Source: Novosphingobium sp. 9U
GTDB lineage: Bacteria > Pseudomonadota > Alphaproteobacteria > Sphingomonadales > Sphingomonadaceae
Assembly: GCF_902506425.1 (NCBI RefSeq)
Contig: NZ_LR732482.1
Coordinates: 1-20,852 of the forward strand
Direction: 5' to 3'
DNA: 20,852 nt
The position numbers and the translations under genes are program-made. The notes beneath the pieces were generated by a model. It saw nothing but the letters and a program-made list of their open reading frames with translations. It ran no database searches and was not told where the DNA came from. This document shows, piece after piece, positions 7,337 to 15,396 of the stretch (the first letter of the stretch is position 1; every line of letters starts with the position of its first letter).

Positions 7337-7543
7337 TTAGGCCCCCACGGACGCGCCAATGCAGACATCATGATCGCGAATGGCGATCGGCGCGTCTAGC
7401 GCTTGGACTAGATCGCGGACGATTGTATCCGAGTTGTCGCCAGGCAGGCTTGGAAGAATGCACCCAGATTCATTTCCACCAAGACGTGCTGGCGTTGCGC
7501 CCTGCCTAGATTTAGTCAACGCCGACAGCCTCCGAGAAACCTC
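7337..7543 (-). pseudogene. second GGDEF-domain remnant with degenerate active site
   Basis: Read leftwards: EVSRRLSALTKSRQGATPAR, LGGNESGCILPSLPGDNSD, TIVRDLVQALDAPIAIRDHD, VCIGASVGA and stop. This is the second half of a GGDEF domain (EVARRL..., ARLGGDEF, LPxLPGDxxxxTIxRxLxxAL, then GASxG). The signature is GGNES in place of GGDEF, which removes the metal-binding and catalytic acid, and no RxxD I-site is present at the usual spacing. The frame is blocked by a TAG just upstream of EVS and ends before the C-terminal ADxALYxAK segment. It is clearly non-functional as a cyclase. Confidence 0.75.
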
Positions 7544-7590
7544 CTAAGCTTGCAATTGATTGAAGATCCTCTTGAGAGGAAGGGATCGAA

Positions 7591-7710
7591 ATGAGATTGA
7601 ACGGATTGGGAACGGCATGTTTGACGGGTTGGATCGGCGCTATCGATCGTTCTGCTCGCCGGAACCAGGCGGGAGAGCAAGCGCTCGTCGCTAGGGCTGG
7701 GAGAACATAG
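7591..7710 (+). CDS. possible 39-residue ORF or start of a broken membrane protein
   Basis: An ATG at 7591 has AAGGGA five to six bases upstream, a good ribosome site. The product begins MRLNGLGTACLTGWIGA. A shift of frame after this would continue with LSIVLLAGTRRES, making a membrane helix, so it may be the front of a decayed membrane-anchored protein. I recognise no family. Low confidence that it is expressed in its present form. Confidence 0.25.
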   Translation: MRLNGLGTACLTGWIGAIDRSARRNQAGEQALVARAGRT

Positions 7711-7831
7711 ACTTACTGGCCGTTGCTTGGCGAGCGCCCCGAAACGTCTTCCGGCTTCAGCCTGGAACGCCTTCTAGCTGCTTCCGCCTTTGCTGCAGGG
7801 GCTTCGGGTGGATTGCAACCCGTGACAAACA

Positions 7832-8137
7832 TCAATTGTGGACCAGCGCGGATTTCGCGAGCGTGATGTCGCCATTCTCCTCCAGCAACGTCATGATGAG
7901 CTCGGCATGCGCCTCGGTCTTCGAGAAACGCTGGTCGCCGCCCGGCGTGCCCGCCACCGCGCTGCTCGATCGCCTTACGCACCACTGCCACATCCTGGAA
8001 ACCGGGAACGACAGCTTCGACTTCAGGGCCAGCAGCGCTTCCATAGCACGAAAGGAAAAATCACCCGCTTGACCCATCTCCCGCGTCGCGGGACATACCG
8101 CAACCCGGATCATTTCTCGATGGAAATCCCGGGTCAA
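7832..8137 (-). pseudogene. probable IS630-family transposase N-terminal remnant
   Basis: The frame reads leftwards through PGGDQRFSKTEAHAELIMTL, LEENGDITLAKSAL and a stop. GGDxRxxxxEAHAxxIxxLxEExxDITL is the linker region between the helix-turn-helix and catalytic domains of many alphaproteobacterial IS630-type transposases. The region before it (MIRVAVCPATREMGQAGDFS, VSRMWQWCVRRSSS) fits a worn helix-turn-helix. The catalytic DDE domain is absent. Recognition rests on about 35 residues. Confidence 0.5.
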
Positions 8138-8335
8138 CGCTCAGCGGCGATCAACATTATCACCTCTAAATGATGTATTTGCTCACAAGATTGCCCCATC
8201 TTGAGACACTATGATGTGATCACTTTGTTTTTATTAGCGAAACGAGAACTGGCTATGTGGAACGCCTTGGTTAACGCTGTGTGAATTCGTGGCGGTTAGC
8301 TGTAGTTGTATGCTTGGAATGTGGGAGCATAGACG
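8138..8335 (+). promoter_or_regulatory. upstream region of the propeller/RTX-like gene
   Basis: AT-rich relative to its surroundings. It contains the perfect palindrome GTGATCAC at 8216-8223 followed by a T-rich stretch, and TTGGTTAAC at 8267-8275, 69 bases before the ATG. The same 8-mer TTGGTTAA lies upstream of the two large paralogous genes at 12.4 and 18.3 kb. The ribosome site GGGAG is at 8323-8327. Confidence 0.45.
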
Positions 8336-10126
8336 ATGGCAAGCGCAACAGTGTGGTTCGGTGTGGCTGGTGACGAAGATGTTTGGTATCTCCGTCGGGC
8401 AAGTACTGCCGGTTTTTCTCCCGTCAATGTTGCCCTGCTTCCGGGATTTAAGCCAAGCTTCTCAGCGCCAGCTAACCAAGTTACGACAAAGGACACCGAT
8501 ACCGCCTGGTTTAACGAGCTGCTCTTCAGCAAGCGCGTACTAATGAACACGAGCTCGGGGATTACTAATGTTGATGTGACGGGGGCGTGGAATACCGTAA
8601 AAAATCTGCAAATCAAGTCGGCTGGTGGCCAGAACTTCTATGTCGACGGCATTGTGCATGTTGATGCACAGTTGGGTTACGGCACCACCGAGGCTACGAA
8701 CCTCTTTTTGAACGGCGTAAAAAGAGCAAATGTGATCACTGGCGATGGTGGTGACACTATAGACATCCGCATGTGCTACGATCAGAATTCAGTCTGGAAT
8801 GATGATTTCCGCATCGCAACTTTCGGGGGGGATGATGTAGTCCGCATCGCCGGCCTTGCTGTCGCGCAAGAACTAGCGGCTGGCGATCTGACCTACATCG
8901 AATCTGTCAACAAGCCCGGCCTGCCACTTTTGACATCAGGCGCAGGGCACAACGCGTTCTTTGCCCTTGGCGCAGGGAACGACACTTTCATTGGCTACAA
9001 CACGAACGACCATGTTGAGGGTGGAACGGACGGCGGGGCCATTGAGCTTGTCTATTCCGAGAGCGCGCCGAGCGGTTTCGCTTACAGCATCGGCGGCGCG
9101 ACAGCTGGCGGACACAACAGCACGCTTTACAAAATCGACCTCAGCACCGGCGTGACCATTGCTGTTGGGCCCGTGTCGATCTCGGGGGCTCCAGGTAATA
9201 GCGGCACGAACTTGGACGTTGAGTCTTTGACGTTCAGTCCCGTGGACGGGCAGCTGTATGGCTTTGTCAAGAGCACAGGCAACACGGTCGGGCTGATCAA
9301 GGTCGATCCGCTGACTGCCGCCACCACGTTCATCGGTGGTACTTCGGCCGGCTACAAAGCCGAGCTCCAGGACATGGCATTCGGGACGGATGGAAAGCTC
9401 TACATCGTTTCGGAGGGCGACCTCCTCTCAGTAAATACATCCAGCGGCGATGTCGCGATGATCGGAGACAACACGTTGTCTAAGAAGATCGCAGCGCTCG
9501 CGATCAACCCAGATGATAACAAACTCTATGGTTTGGCCCAGGAGGGTTCTAACTCGATCGTATACTCGATCGACAAGGCTACTGGGCTGGTTGGATCCAG
9601 CGTTCAAATTTCCAACCTTCCGGCTAACGCAAAAATCGAGGGCATGGGCTTCGACTCGTCTGGCAAGTTGTGGGCGGAAGATCGCGTCTCTGGCCAGATT
9701 TATTCGCTGGATCTCACCACTAAACTCGCAACCGCTGTCTCGACAACGCTGGGCACCTCGAAGCAGACGGGGGACGGTTTTGAACAGCTGGCAATCGATG
9801 GGCGTTCCGTCCTGCAGCTGACCGACGTGCATGCAAAAGGTGGCGACTTGATCACCACCGGTGAGGGTCACGATCACATCTTTTACGCCGCAGGTGATGG
9901 AGTCGATCGTGTCACTGACTTCGACGTGGCGAACGACATCCTGCATATATCAGGCTATACGGCGGCCCAAATCGATATCTCGGAATGGAATGGAAACACT
10001 GTCATTAGGTTCCATGACAATAGCCCAGACGGATTTGTGGATAGCTCACTTATTCAGTTAGACCATGTCATGGGATTTAACGGGGCTTCCATCAGCTACG
10101 TAAGCGCCCCCGAATACTACCTCTGA
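8336..10126 (+). CDS. large secreted-type protein: calcium-binding-like segments around a beta-propeller-like centre
   Basis: A 596-residue acidic, Gly/Asp-rich protein with no Sec signal peptide, as expected of type I secretion substrates. Residues 130-230 carry RTX-like Gly/Asp motifs (NVITGDGGDTIDI, FGGDDVVRI, ALGAGNDTFIG). Residues 262-470 hold four to five repeats of the form LYxID-x-TG...L-x-x-x-P-x-D-x-x-LYG (for example LYKIDLSTG, FSPVDGQLYG, INPDDNKLYG, IYSLDLTT), which suggest a beta-propeller of the DUF4394 or WD40-like kind. Residues 508-580 resemble a C-terminal RTX/serralysin-like segment (GEGHDHIFYAAGDGVDRVTD, FDVANDILHISGY). Ribosome site GGGAG lies eight bases before the ATG. 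The role is probably in adhesion or as an extracellular surface protein. No transporter genes are adjacent. Confidence 0.8.
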   Translation: MASATVWFGVAGDEDVWYLRRASTAGFSPVNVALLPGFKPSFSAPANQVTTKDTDTAWFNELLFSKRVLMNTSSGITNVDVTGAWNTVKNLQIKSAGGQNFYVDGIVHVDAQLGYGTTEATNLFLNGVKRANVITGDGGDTIDIRMCYDQNSVWNDDFRIATFGGDDVVRIAGLAVAQELAAGDLTYIESVNKPGLPLLTSGAGHNAFFALGAGNDTFIGYNTNDHVEGGTDGGAIELVYSESAPSGFAYSIGGATAGGHNSTLYKIDLSTGVTIAVGPVSISGAPGNSGTNLDVESLTFSPVDGQLYGFVKSTGNTVGLIKVDPLTAATTFIGGTSAGYKAELQDMAFGTDGKLYIVSEGDLLSVNTSSGDVAMIGDNTLSKKIAALAINPDDNKLYGLAQEGSNSIVYSIDKATGLVGSSVQISNLPANAKIEGMGFDSSGKLWAEDRVSGQIYSLDLTTKLATAVSTTLGTSKQTGDGFEQLAIDGRSVLQLTDVHAKGGDLITTGEGHDHIFYAAGDGVDRVTDFDVANDILHISGYTAAQIDISEWNGNTVIRFHDNSPDGFVDSSLIQLDHVMGFNGASISYVSAPEYYL

Positions 10127-10148
10127 CTTTGCGTTCTTGCAAGGTTTC

Positions 10149-10175
10149 TGCGGACCGGATCAGTCTCCCGGTCCG
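10149..10175 (+). terminator. hairpin after the propeller/RTX-like gene
   Basis: GCGGACCGG pairs perfectly with CCGGTCCGC (9 bp) around a nine-base loop, starting 22 bases after the stop codon. There is no T-run after it, so it may need Rho or act as a 3'-end stabiliser. It lies between convergent genes. Confidence 0.5.
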
Positions 10176-10434
10176 CCCCGAGGCTCTCTGCTTACGCTTA
10201 ATGCGGTCATTCAGATCGATACGGCTCCCGCCTCCACGTGTCCGCATAACCAAGCGTAGGGTGGGAGGCCGCTACTTGCTGCGCAACTGGCCACCTTGTT
10301 CCCATCGCCTACTGCTGTGGCTAGCCGCCCCTCCAGCTTTGGCGGGAGCCAAGCCTGCGCTCCCGTAGCGAGACAATCTGCAATAGTCTGGAGTTTGAAT
10401 CGGCCTGTGGCATCGCTAGCGAAGGCACAGACAC
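10176..10434. other. convergent intergenic stretch with a second hairpin
   Basis: CGGGAGC (10343-10349) pairs with GCTCCCG (10359-10365) around a nine-base loop, the same loop size as the hairpin at 10149-10175; it could serve the leftward gene, whose stop is about 70 bases away. TCGCTAGCGA near 10413 is a short palindrome. No gene is recognised. Confidence 0.4.
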
Positions 10435-12333
10435 CTAAAAGCTTAGACTGGCGATGCCCGCTGCCGATCCTGGAAGGCTGTAGATGTAGAATGTAACGTC
10501 GTCGTGGATCACTGCGCCATCGTACTCGAGATATTGCACCGCAGTACCGGTCGTTCCGTCCACGTCAATCGTTCCTACTTCACCTGCTGTTCTAGTGTCG
10601 GTTGGATCGCCTGATCCCCCAACGAGTCTGACCATACCGGCCGTTCCAAGAGCTGTAGTTGATAAGGCCGATGTCGTGACTAACACATCTTTGAGGCCGA
10701 AGTTGTTGATTTGATCGTCCCCCAGGCGGACGTCTAGCCCGGTATCGAAAAAGAAAACGTCCTTCTTCAAATCGCCGGCGTCGCCGTTCAGTATGTCGTT
10801 GGAAAGCTTTCCTTCGAGTGCAGCAACTGGTAGGACCGCACCGTCAGCGTAAACGGAAAGTCCCGTTTGGTCGTTACCTAGGAAGCGCAAGCTAGTTACT
10901 CCAGCGATTACGACTTGATCGGCGCTGCCCACCCCATCAAGCGCAAGAGTGGAAGAAGATAACGCAATAAAGCCATCGCCATTGCCGTCGTAGAGCTTGC
11001 CATCAGTAACAAGGATATCGCTTACCCCAAAGTTCGTGATCTTGTCCGAACCAGAGTTTGCATCGAGGTCAAAGTAAAAACTGTTATGCTGCGCGACACC
11101 GGTTAGCGTGCTTGAGGTCGATGCTGAGCCATTCACGGTATTCGGGCGTTGAACGAGCGGAGAGTTTGGTAACCCAGATGTGGGACTATCTGGCGTCACA
11201 GGAGGAGCAGTTATGGTGACTGTGACAATCGCAGTGTCTAGGGCTTTTCCGTCAGAGGCGGTGTAAGTGAAGCTGTCAGTCCCAACGTAGCCGGCGGTAG
11301 CCTTGTACGTGTAGCTGCCGTTTAGGTTGACTGTCACGGAGCCATGTGCCGGAGCAAGCTTCAGCGCAGCAGTGAGCGCATCGCCGTTAGCATCTTTGTC
11401 GTTGGCAAGCAAATTGCCCACGCCAGTTTCACCCGAGACGATCGCCAGCTGGTCATTGATCGCATCAGGCGCAGTGTTGGTGGTCAGGGGCGTGGTCGTA
11501 GCACCGTTTATGTTGGCAACAGTGGTTGCAAGGTTGTCAGTGACGCCCATATAAAAGACGACTGTTGTCGACCCACCCGCAGCAAGCGTCCCAAGACGAA
11601 AGTTGAGGTTGATCGATGTGTCCGTCTTGGTTGTGGTGCCGACCGCCTGAGGGGTCGAGACAGCTGCGGAATACGGGCTTTCGTTGATGAAGCCGTAGCT
11701 CGTCACCACAGCACGAGTGTCCCTGGAGTAGAGGAACATCGACTTGCTGGACCCAGCGGCCGCAGCCGTGATCAACGCCCCGTCGTCTCCCTGTTTGACG
11801 ACGGTGTTAACGGTTGCATAGCCCTCGCCAAGGTCTGGATCGGCGGTGCGCATGTACCGCAAGTCAGCCATCGTAGATGCTGAGTTGTTAGTAAGTGTTA
11901 CCTGGAATCGAATGTACTTGGCATCTTCAGTTAACGTGATCTTCTGATCCACCCCGAGTTTCTCGCTCGTGGTGCCATTCCAATTTGCCTGGCCAACGCT
12001 GCTCGTGGAGCTATTGCTGGCGGCACCTGCGATCTCCACCAGGCCTGCCATCTCTTGATTGGAATGAACGTACGTGCTGGTCCCAGATTTGTAGCCGATA
12101 TTGAACCCTTCAATGGGTGCGCCACGTACAATCGCGTCGCGCAGGGCAGCATTGCCGACTCCAAAACCGTCTGTGTCGCCAAGTAGGCCAACCCGAGAGT
12201 AGGTCAGATCAGTAGCATAGCCCGCTGGCGCAGAGTACCGCGACCCGATATCACCGCTGCTATTGACACCAACAGAGAGGTACTTTCCTTGCAAGAAGAC
12301 TTCGTTGTTAACCATTTTAGTCGATATCGTCAC
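10435..12333 (-). CDS. large secreted-type protein with Ig-like domain and duplicated C-terminal module, paralogue A
   Basis: A 632-residue protein, starting at a GTG with GAGGG eight bases upstream. Residues 1-285 form a beta-rich domain that I do not recognise (GVNSSGDIGSRYSAPAG, LRYMRTADPDLG, TTVVFYMGVTDNL). Residues 287-376 form a bacterial Ig-like/cadherin-like domain of the type repeated in large adhesins (NTAPDAINDQ, LLANDKDANGDAL, HGSVTVNLNGSYTYKA, GTDSFTYTASDG). After a Pro-rich linker come two related modules, starting near residues 416 and 524: NSFYFDLDANSGSDKITNFG with DILVT, and DVFFFDTGLDVRLGDDQINN with FG-DVLVT. No Sec signal peptide; the hydrophobic end (ASLSF) would suit a type I secretion signal. 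Its paralogue is at 18394-20280, opposite in orientation. Likely role: surface or extracellular adhesin-like protein. Confidence 0.82.
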   Translation of the reverse strand: MTISTKMVNNEVFLQGKYLSVGVNSSGDIGSRYSAPAGYATDLTYSRVGLLGDTDGFGVGNAALRDAIVRGAPIEGFNIGYKSGTSTYVHSNQEMAGLVEIAGAASNSSTSSVGQANWNGTTSEKLGVDQKITLTEDAKYIRFQVTLTNNSASTMADLRYMRTADPDLGEGYATVNTVVKQGDDGALITAAAAGSSKSMFLYSRDTRAVVTSYGFINESPYSAAVSTPQAVGTTTKTDTSINLNFRLGTLAAGGSTTVVFYMGVTDNLATTVANINGATTTPLTTNTAPDAINDQLAIVSGETGVGNLLANDKDANGDALTAALKLAPAHGSVTVNLNGSYTYKATAGYVGTDSFTYTASDGKALDTAIVTVTITAPPVTPDSPTSGLPNSPLVQRPNTVNGSASTSSTLTGVAQHNSFYFDLDANSGSDKITNFGVSDILVTDGKLYDGNGDGFIALSSSTLALDGVGSADQVVIAGVTSLRFLGNDQTGLSVYADGAVLPVAALEGKLSNDILNGDAGDLKKDVFFFDTGLDVRLGDDQINNFGLKDVLVTTSALSTTALGTAGMVRLVGGSGDPTDTRTAGEVGTIDVDGTTGTAVQYLEYDGAVIHDDVTFYIYSLPGSAAGIASLSF

Positions 12334-12582
12334 GCGTGCTTCCCTCTACGGTCATCGGTAAAGCCGATGGTCCGTCCCTCTCAAAATGGCATAACTCGCC
12401 CCGCAGCAAGCAACATAGTTTCAGTTAACCAAGTCCGAGCTTATTGCCTGCCAAATGCGACAATGCGACGCAAAGGGCCGCTGAGATGAGGGAACCTCCC
12501 GGGCGAACCGATCGATGGGGTGCTGTCAGTCCAATGCGAACCACTCCACACAAGATGCACTTGGGCTTCTAAGGACGGTCCC
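12334..12582 (-). promoter_or_regulatory. upstream region of paralogue A: 5'-UTR hairpin and TTGGTTAAC box
   Basis: On the leftward strand, TTGGTTAAC (complement of 12424-12432) is 99 bases from the GTG start. The stem CATCGG/CCGATG with a five-base loop (12353-12369) lies 20 bases before the start codon, just ahead of the ribosome site, where it could influence translation or processing. The left terminal repeat of the IS701 element begins at 12583. Confidence 0.45.
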
Positions 12583-14012
12583 AGCACTATTTTGGCGGAC
12601 GTTTGATTTCGGGGATTTCCAAGCAAGGGATGTGGTAATTCATAGAGAGCCAGCTTTTGGAAGGGCTGGTGATGGATGCGGATTGGAGAGCGGATCTCGA
12701 GCGTTGGCTTGAGCCGGTTGTAAGCGGCCTTAGACACAAGATCCGTCGTCGGATGTGCCCGGCCTACATTGCGGTTTTGATCGGTCCCGGTGATCGCAAG
12801 AGTGTGCAGCCGATGGCTGCTCGTGGCGGTGAAGCGGGGTATGACCAACTTCATCACTTCGTAGCCGCGGGACGATGGGACAGCGCACCGCTAGGGGCAG
12901 CTCTTCTGAGGGGGCTGACAGGCTGGTGGGTGATCCCAACGCCTTCCTGGTCATCGATGATACAGCGATGCCGAAGAAGGAACGTCACTCGGTCGGTGTG
13001 GCGCCACAATATGCTTCGTCGCTGGGCAAGAACGCAAATTGCCAGACCGTGGTGTCGGTAACGCTGGCATCGCGTGAGCTGCCGGTGATGGTTCGCTTGC
13101 GGTTATTCCTGCCGGAGAGCTAGACCAGCGATACAGCGCGCATGGCTCGTGCCATGGTGCCCGCTGACCGGCAGGTCGCCACGACCAAGCCGGAGATAGC
13201 CGTCCAGGAGATCGACAGCGTCAAGGCTGCAGGCGTGCGTTTTGGCTGCGTCTTGGCAGATGCTGGATACGGCATGAGTGCACCATTCCGCCAGGCGCTG
13301 AGCGAGCGCGGCTTGTTGTGGGCGGTGGCCATACCCGGCCGGCAGAAGGTGTACCCAGCGGACGTCGCAATGATCTTCCCAGTTCCGGGGCACGGCCGGC
13401 CCGGCCAACACCACATACCCGACAGCAAGTCGCTTGCCGCAGAGAAGGTACTTGCCGAGCAGCGATGGAGAGGGGTCAGTTGGCGGCGGGGTACAAAGGG
13501 ACGGCTGACCGCACGCTTTGCGGCCCTGCGCGTCGGCGTCGCCGATGGCCCGACCCAGCGCATCCGCGACCTGGGCAACCAGCATCTACCCGGTGAAGAA
13601 GTCTGGCTCGTGGGCGAGCATCGCTCAACGGGAAAGCGCAAATACTATCTGTCGAACTTGTCCGCCGACACACCGATCAAGACGCTTGCCGGTGCTATCA
13701 AGGCCCGATGGATCTGTGAGCAGGCGCACCAGCAACTGAAAAAGGAACTCGGCTTGAACCACTTCGAGGGCGTTCATGGACCGAACTACACCGACACGCG
13801 CTGATGTGGATGATAGCCTACCTCTTCCTTCCGTCCCGCCGCCTCAAGGCAGCGGGACGGAAAAAAGAGTCGGGGGACCGCCGCCGCAACCCAGCATGCC
13901 AGCGATCCGGCAGGCGATCCTTAAGCTCTTCGCACGCCCACCACCCATACACTGCCCGCATTGCAATGCGCTTGTCACCCACCCTCAACACCTAATCTGC
14001 CAAGGTAGTGCT
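12583..14012 (+). mobile_element. degenerate IS701-family insertion sequence with terminal inverted repeats
   Basis: The left end AGCACTATTTTGGCGGA (from 12583) matches the right end read in reverse, AGCACTACCTTGGCAGA (to 14012), with 14 of 17 bases the same. The interval of about 1.43 kb suits one IS701-type element and encloses a single rightward transposase frame. The flanking four bases (TCCC on the left, AGAG on the right) do not match, so no target duplication is visible; either the ends are off by a few bases or the locus was rearranged after insertion. Confidence 0.7.
12672..13990 (+). pseudogene. IS701-family DDE transposase, inactivated by frameshifts and a stop
   Basis: All parts of an IS701 transposase are present but in different frames. 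Start MDADWRADLERWLEP and CPAYIAVLIGPGDRKSVQPM; a shift near 12915; then VIDDTAMPKKERHSVGVAP with the first catalytic Asp; an in-frame TAG at 13121 where the family usually has Trp (LFLPES-stop-TSD); then RFGCVLADAGYGMSAPF with the second Asp, KYYLSNLSADTP, and ICEQAHQQLKKELGLNHFEG with the Glu. A one-base change near 13770 shifts to HRHALMWMIAYLFL, and another in the A-run near 13862 to GPPPQPSMPAIRQAIL and a C-terminal CPHC. At least four lesions mean that it is long dead. Confidence 0.9.
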
Positions 14013-14031
14013 AGAGCGTTCCAGCCTGCGG

Positions 14032-14445
14032 TCAGGCTCTTACCGGTACCGTCGGAACCGGCATGCAGGCAGCAGCATTTCGCAGCTCTTCGTTCGTAAG
14101 CTCGCGGTGGTCTATCCACCATTTGGCATCCTGTACCGCTCTCAAGACTTCAACGATGTGGGCGTCCGAGCCGGCGGCTATGCACGTTGCAAGCCGCTGC
14201 GCACGGATTGACTCCGCCCAACTAACCTGCCGATCGGTACCTGTAAGTGCTGGACGGGCGAGGTGGGCGATCGCCAAGTCATTTTGAGCTGCGACTTCGG
14301 CCTGCTCGGCGCGCTTCTGCGTATTGAAACAACTGCGGCATTGAGTGCTCGTCAGCCAGCGCATCTTGCGCTCCCGCTGGCTCGTGAAGCCGTCGATATG
14401 ATGGTCCTGCATATGACCACAGGCGTGAGTGATGCGATGATACAT
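14032..14445 (-). CDS. small Cys/His protein with conserved 'LTGxxxQxxWAExIR' motif, unknown function
   Basis: A 137-residue protein. The N-terminal part has C9-x-H11 and C36-x2-C39 (HACGHMQDHHIDGF, STQCRSCF), a probable zinc ribbon. After a helical linker comes PALTGTDRQVSWAESIRAQR, matching a motif (LPxLTGSxKQxxWAExIR) that I know from uncharacterised plasmid and phage proteins, followed by AVQDAKWWIDHRELTNEEL. The pattern is intact from end to end with no lesion, unlike the surroundings. Its stop is only 20 bases from the right end of the dead IS701 element. No clear ribosome site precedes the ATG at 14445, so the start is uncertain. The function is unknown. Confidence 0.7.
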   Translation of the reverse strand: MYHRITHACGHMQDHHIDGFTSQRERKMRWLTSTQCRSCFNTQKRAEQAEVAAQNDLAIAHLARPALTGTDRQVSWAESIRAQRLATCIAAGSDAHIVEVLRAVQDAKWWIDHRELTNEELRNAAACMPVPTVPVRA

Positions 14446-14729
14446 GCCGCAACGATGCTCGACGTAATCTGGCGGACAACCGGATTGAGTCGAGCTGAGT
14501 CATCTTTGCGCCCGAACGTGTAGATTGCGAGCAGTCTCGGCGCAGGCCGGTATCACGGCAGCGAAGGTTATCGTGCATTGCCCAGACCCTCGGAGATCGA
14601 CATGAACGACCGACCTAGGCTGGGGAACGGAAAGATGGCCTTAAGTGGCCGCTTTTAAGTGCTCAGCAGCCGTAAATGCGCCGGCAAGATGCGCACACAA
14701 AGAGGGCAGTGCTAAGCTCGCACAAACCT
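14446..14729. other. stretch without a recognisable gene
   Basis: No supported gene. TTAAGTG occurs twice near 14640-14660 around GGCCGC, a short direct repeat at the edge of the recombinase fragment; otherwise nothing stands out. Confidence 0.35.
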
Positions 14730-15177
14730 TTCTCCCCGAGCCCGGCCAGGTCCGCCGGGTCAACGCGGCGCTACAAGGCAATGGCGGCGGTGAAAGGTCG
14801 GCTGACCTCGAGCTCTTCAGGCCGCGAGCATTGGGATCTGCGCAAGACCTTGACCAAGCCGGCGGTGCCCGCGCGGGTCCAGTACGGTCTGTGGGAGGGC
14901 GCTTTGCATCCCGGCTCCATGGGGCCGATTTATCGCAAAATGATCCAAGAGGCGTTCGCACGCGGGGTGTTGCCCGATCTGACTGCGGATGATCTGACCC
15001 AGCTGCTCAAAGGTATCAGCGCGCATTCAACACGTGTCGGGTCAACCACGACTTATTCACGAGCGGGAAAAGATATAGCCGCTGCGCTGGAAGTCGCCGC
15101 GCATGCCGCTCGCGTACAGCCGAAATCTCGCCGCCGAGCAGGGCGCGGCGGGAAGGTTGATGGCGAAACTGGGTTGA
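14730..15177 (+). pseudogene. truncated, frameshifted second copy of the tyrosine recombinase
   Basis: Closely similar at the DNA level to the last third of the recombinase at 5711-6946, from CGCCGGGTCAAC (14753 versus about 6507) to the final ATGGCGAAACTGGG-TGA. It keeps GREHWDLRKTL, PIYRKMIQEAFARG, DLTADDLTQLLKGISAHSTR (catalytic His and Arg). After this a deletion of about a dozen bases and frameshifts destroy the region around the Trp box, although GCTGGAAGTC and the codons around the nucleophilic Tyr are still legible in another frame. The N-terminal two thirds, including the first Arg and the Lys, are missing. It cannot be active. Confidence 0.85.
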
Positions 15178-15396
15178 TCTCATGCTCGCGAGGCGAAGAA
15201 AGTGAGCGTGCCTTGCTGCCTTGCTCGGACCCAAATTGAGACGCGCTGAGACGGCAAGTCGCAGGGTGCTTTTTTAGCCTCGATGTCCATAAAGGACGAA
15301 AGATCGCAACCTGCATGATCTAGACGAGTTGGCTTGATTAGCTGAGTATTTGGTTTTGCGCTGAGACGACGCCTGCGAGCTTAAAGGGGTAATCGA
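15178..15396 (+). promoter_or_regulatory. upstream region of the MucR-like gene
   Basis: A T6 run at 15271-15276 follows a weakly paired GC-rich stretch and might end transcription from the left. AAAGGGG at 15383-15389 is a strong ribosome site for the ATG at 15397. No convincing -35/-10 pair and no TTAACC box were found here. Confidence 0.35.

Noticed and set aside
8216..8223. GTGATCAC palindrome as a CRP/FNR-type site
   Set aside because: Lacks the TGTGA-N6-TCACA spacing; an 8-base palindrome is expected by chance at this scale.
11344..11883. 179-codon frame antisense to paralogue A
   Set aside because: Lies wholly within the strongly supported leftward gene; composition atypical of proteins.
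12307..12315. GTTAACCAT, a perfect CtrA half-site
   Set aside because: It falls within codons 7-9 of paralogue A (Met-Val-Asn), where it is more simply explained by coding sequence; not counted as a promoter element.
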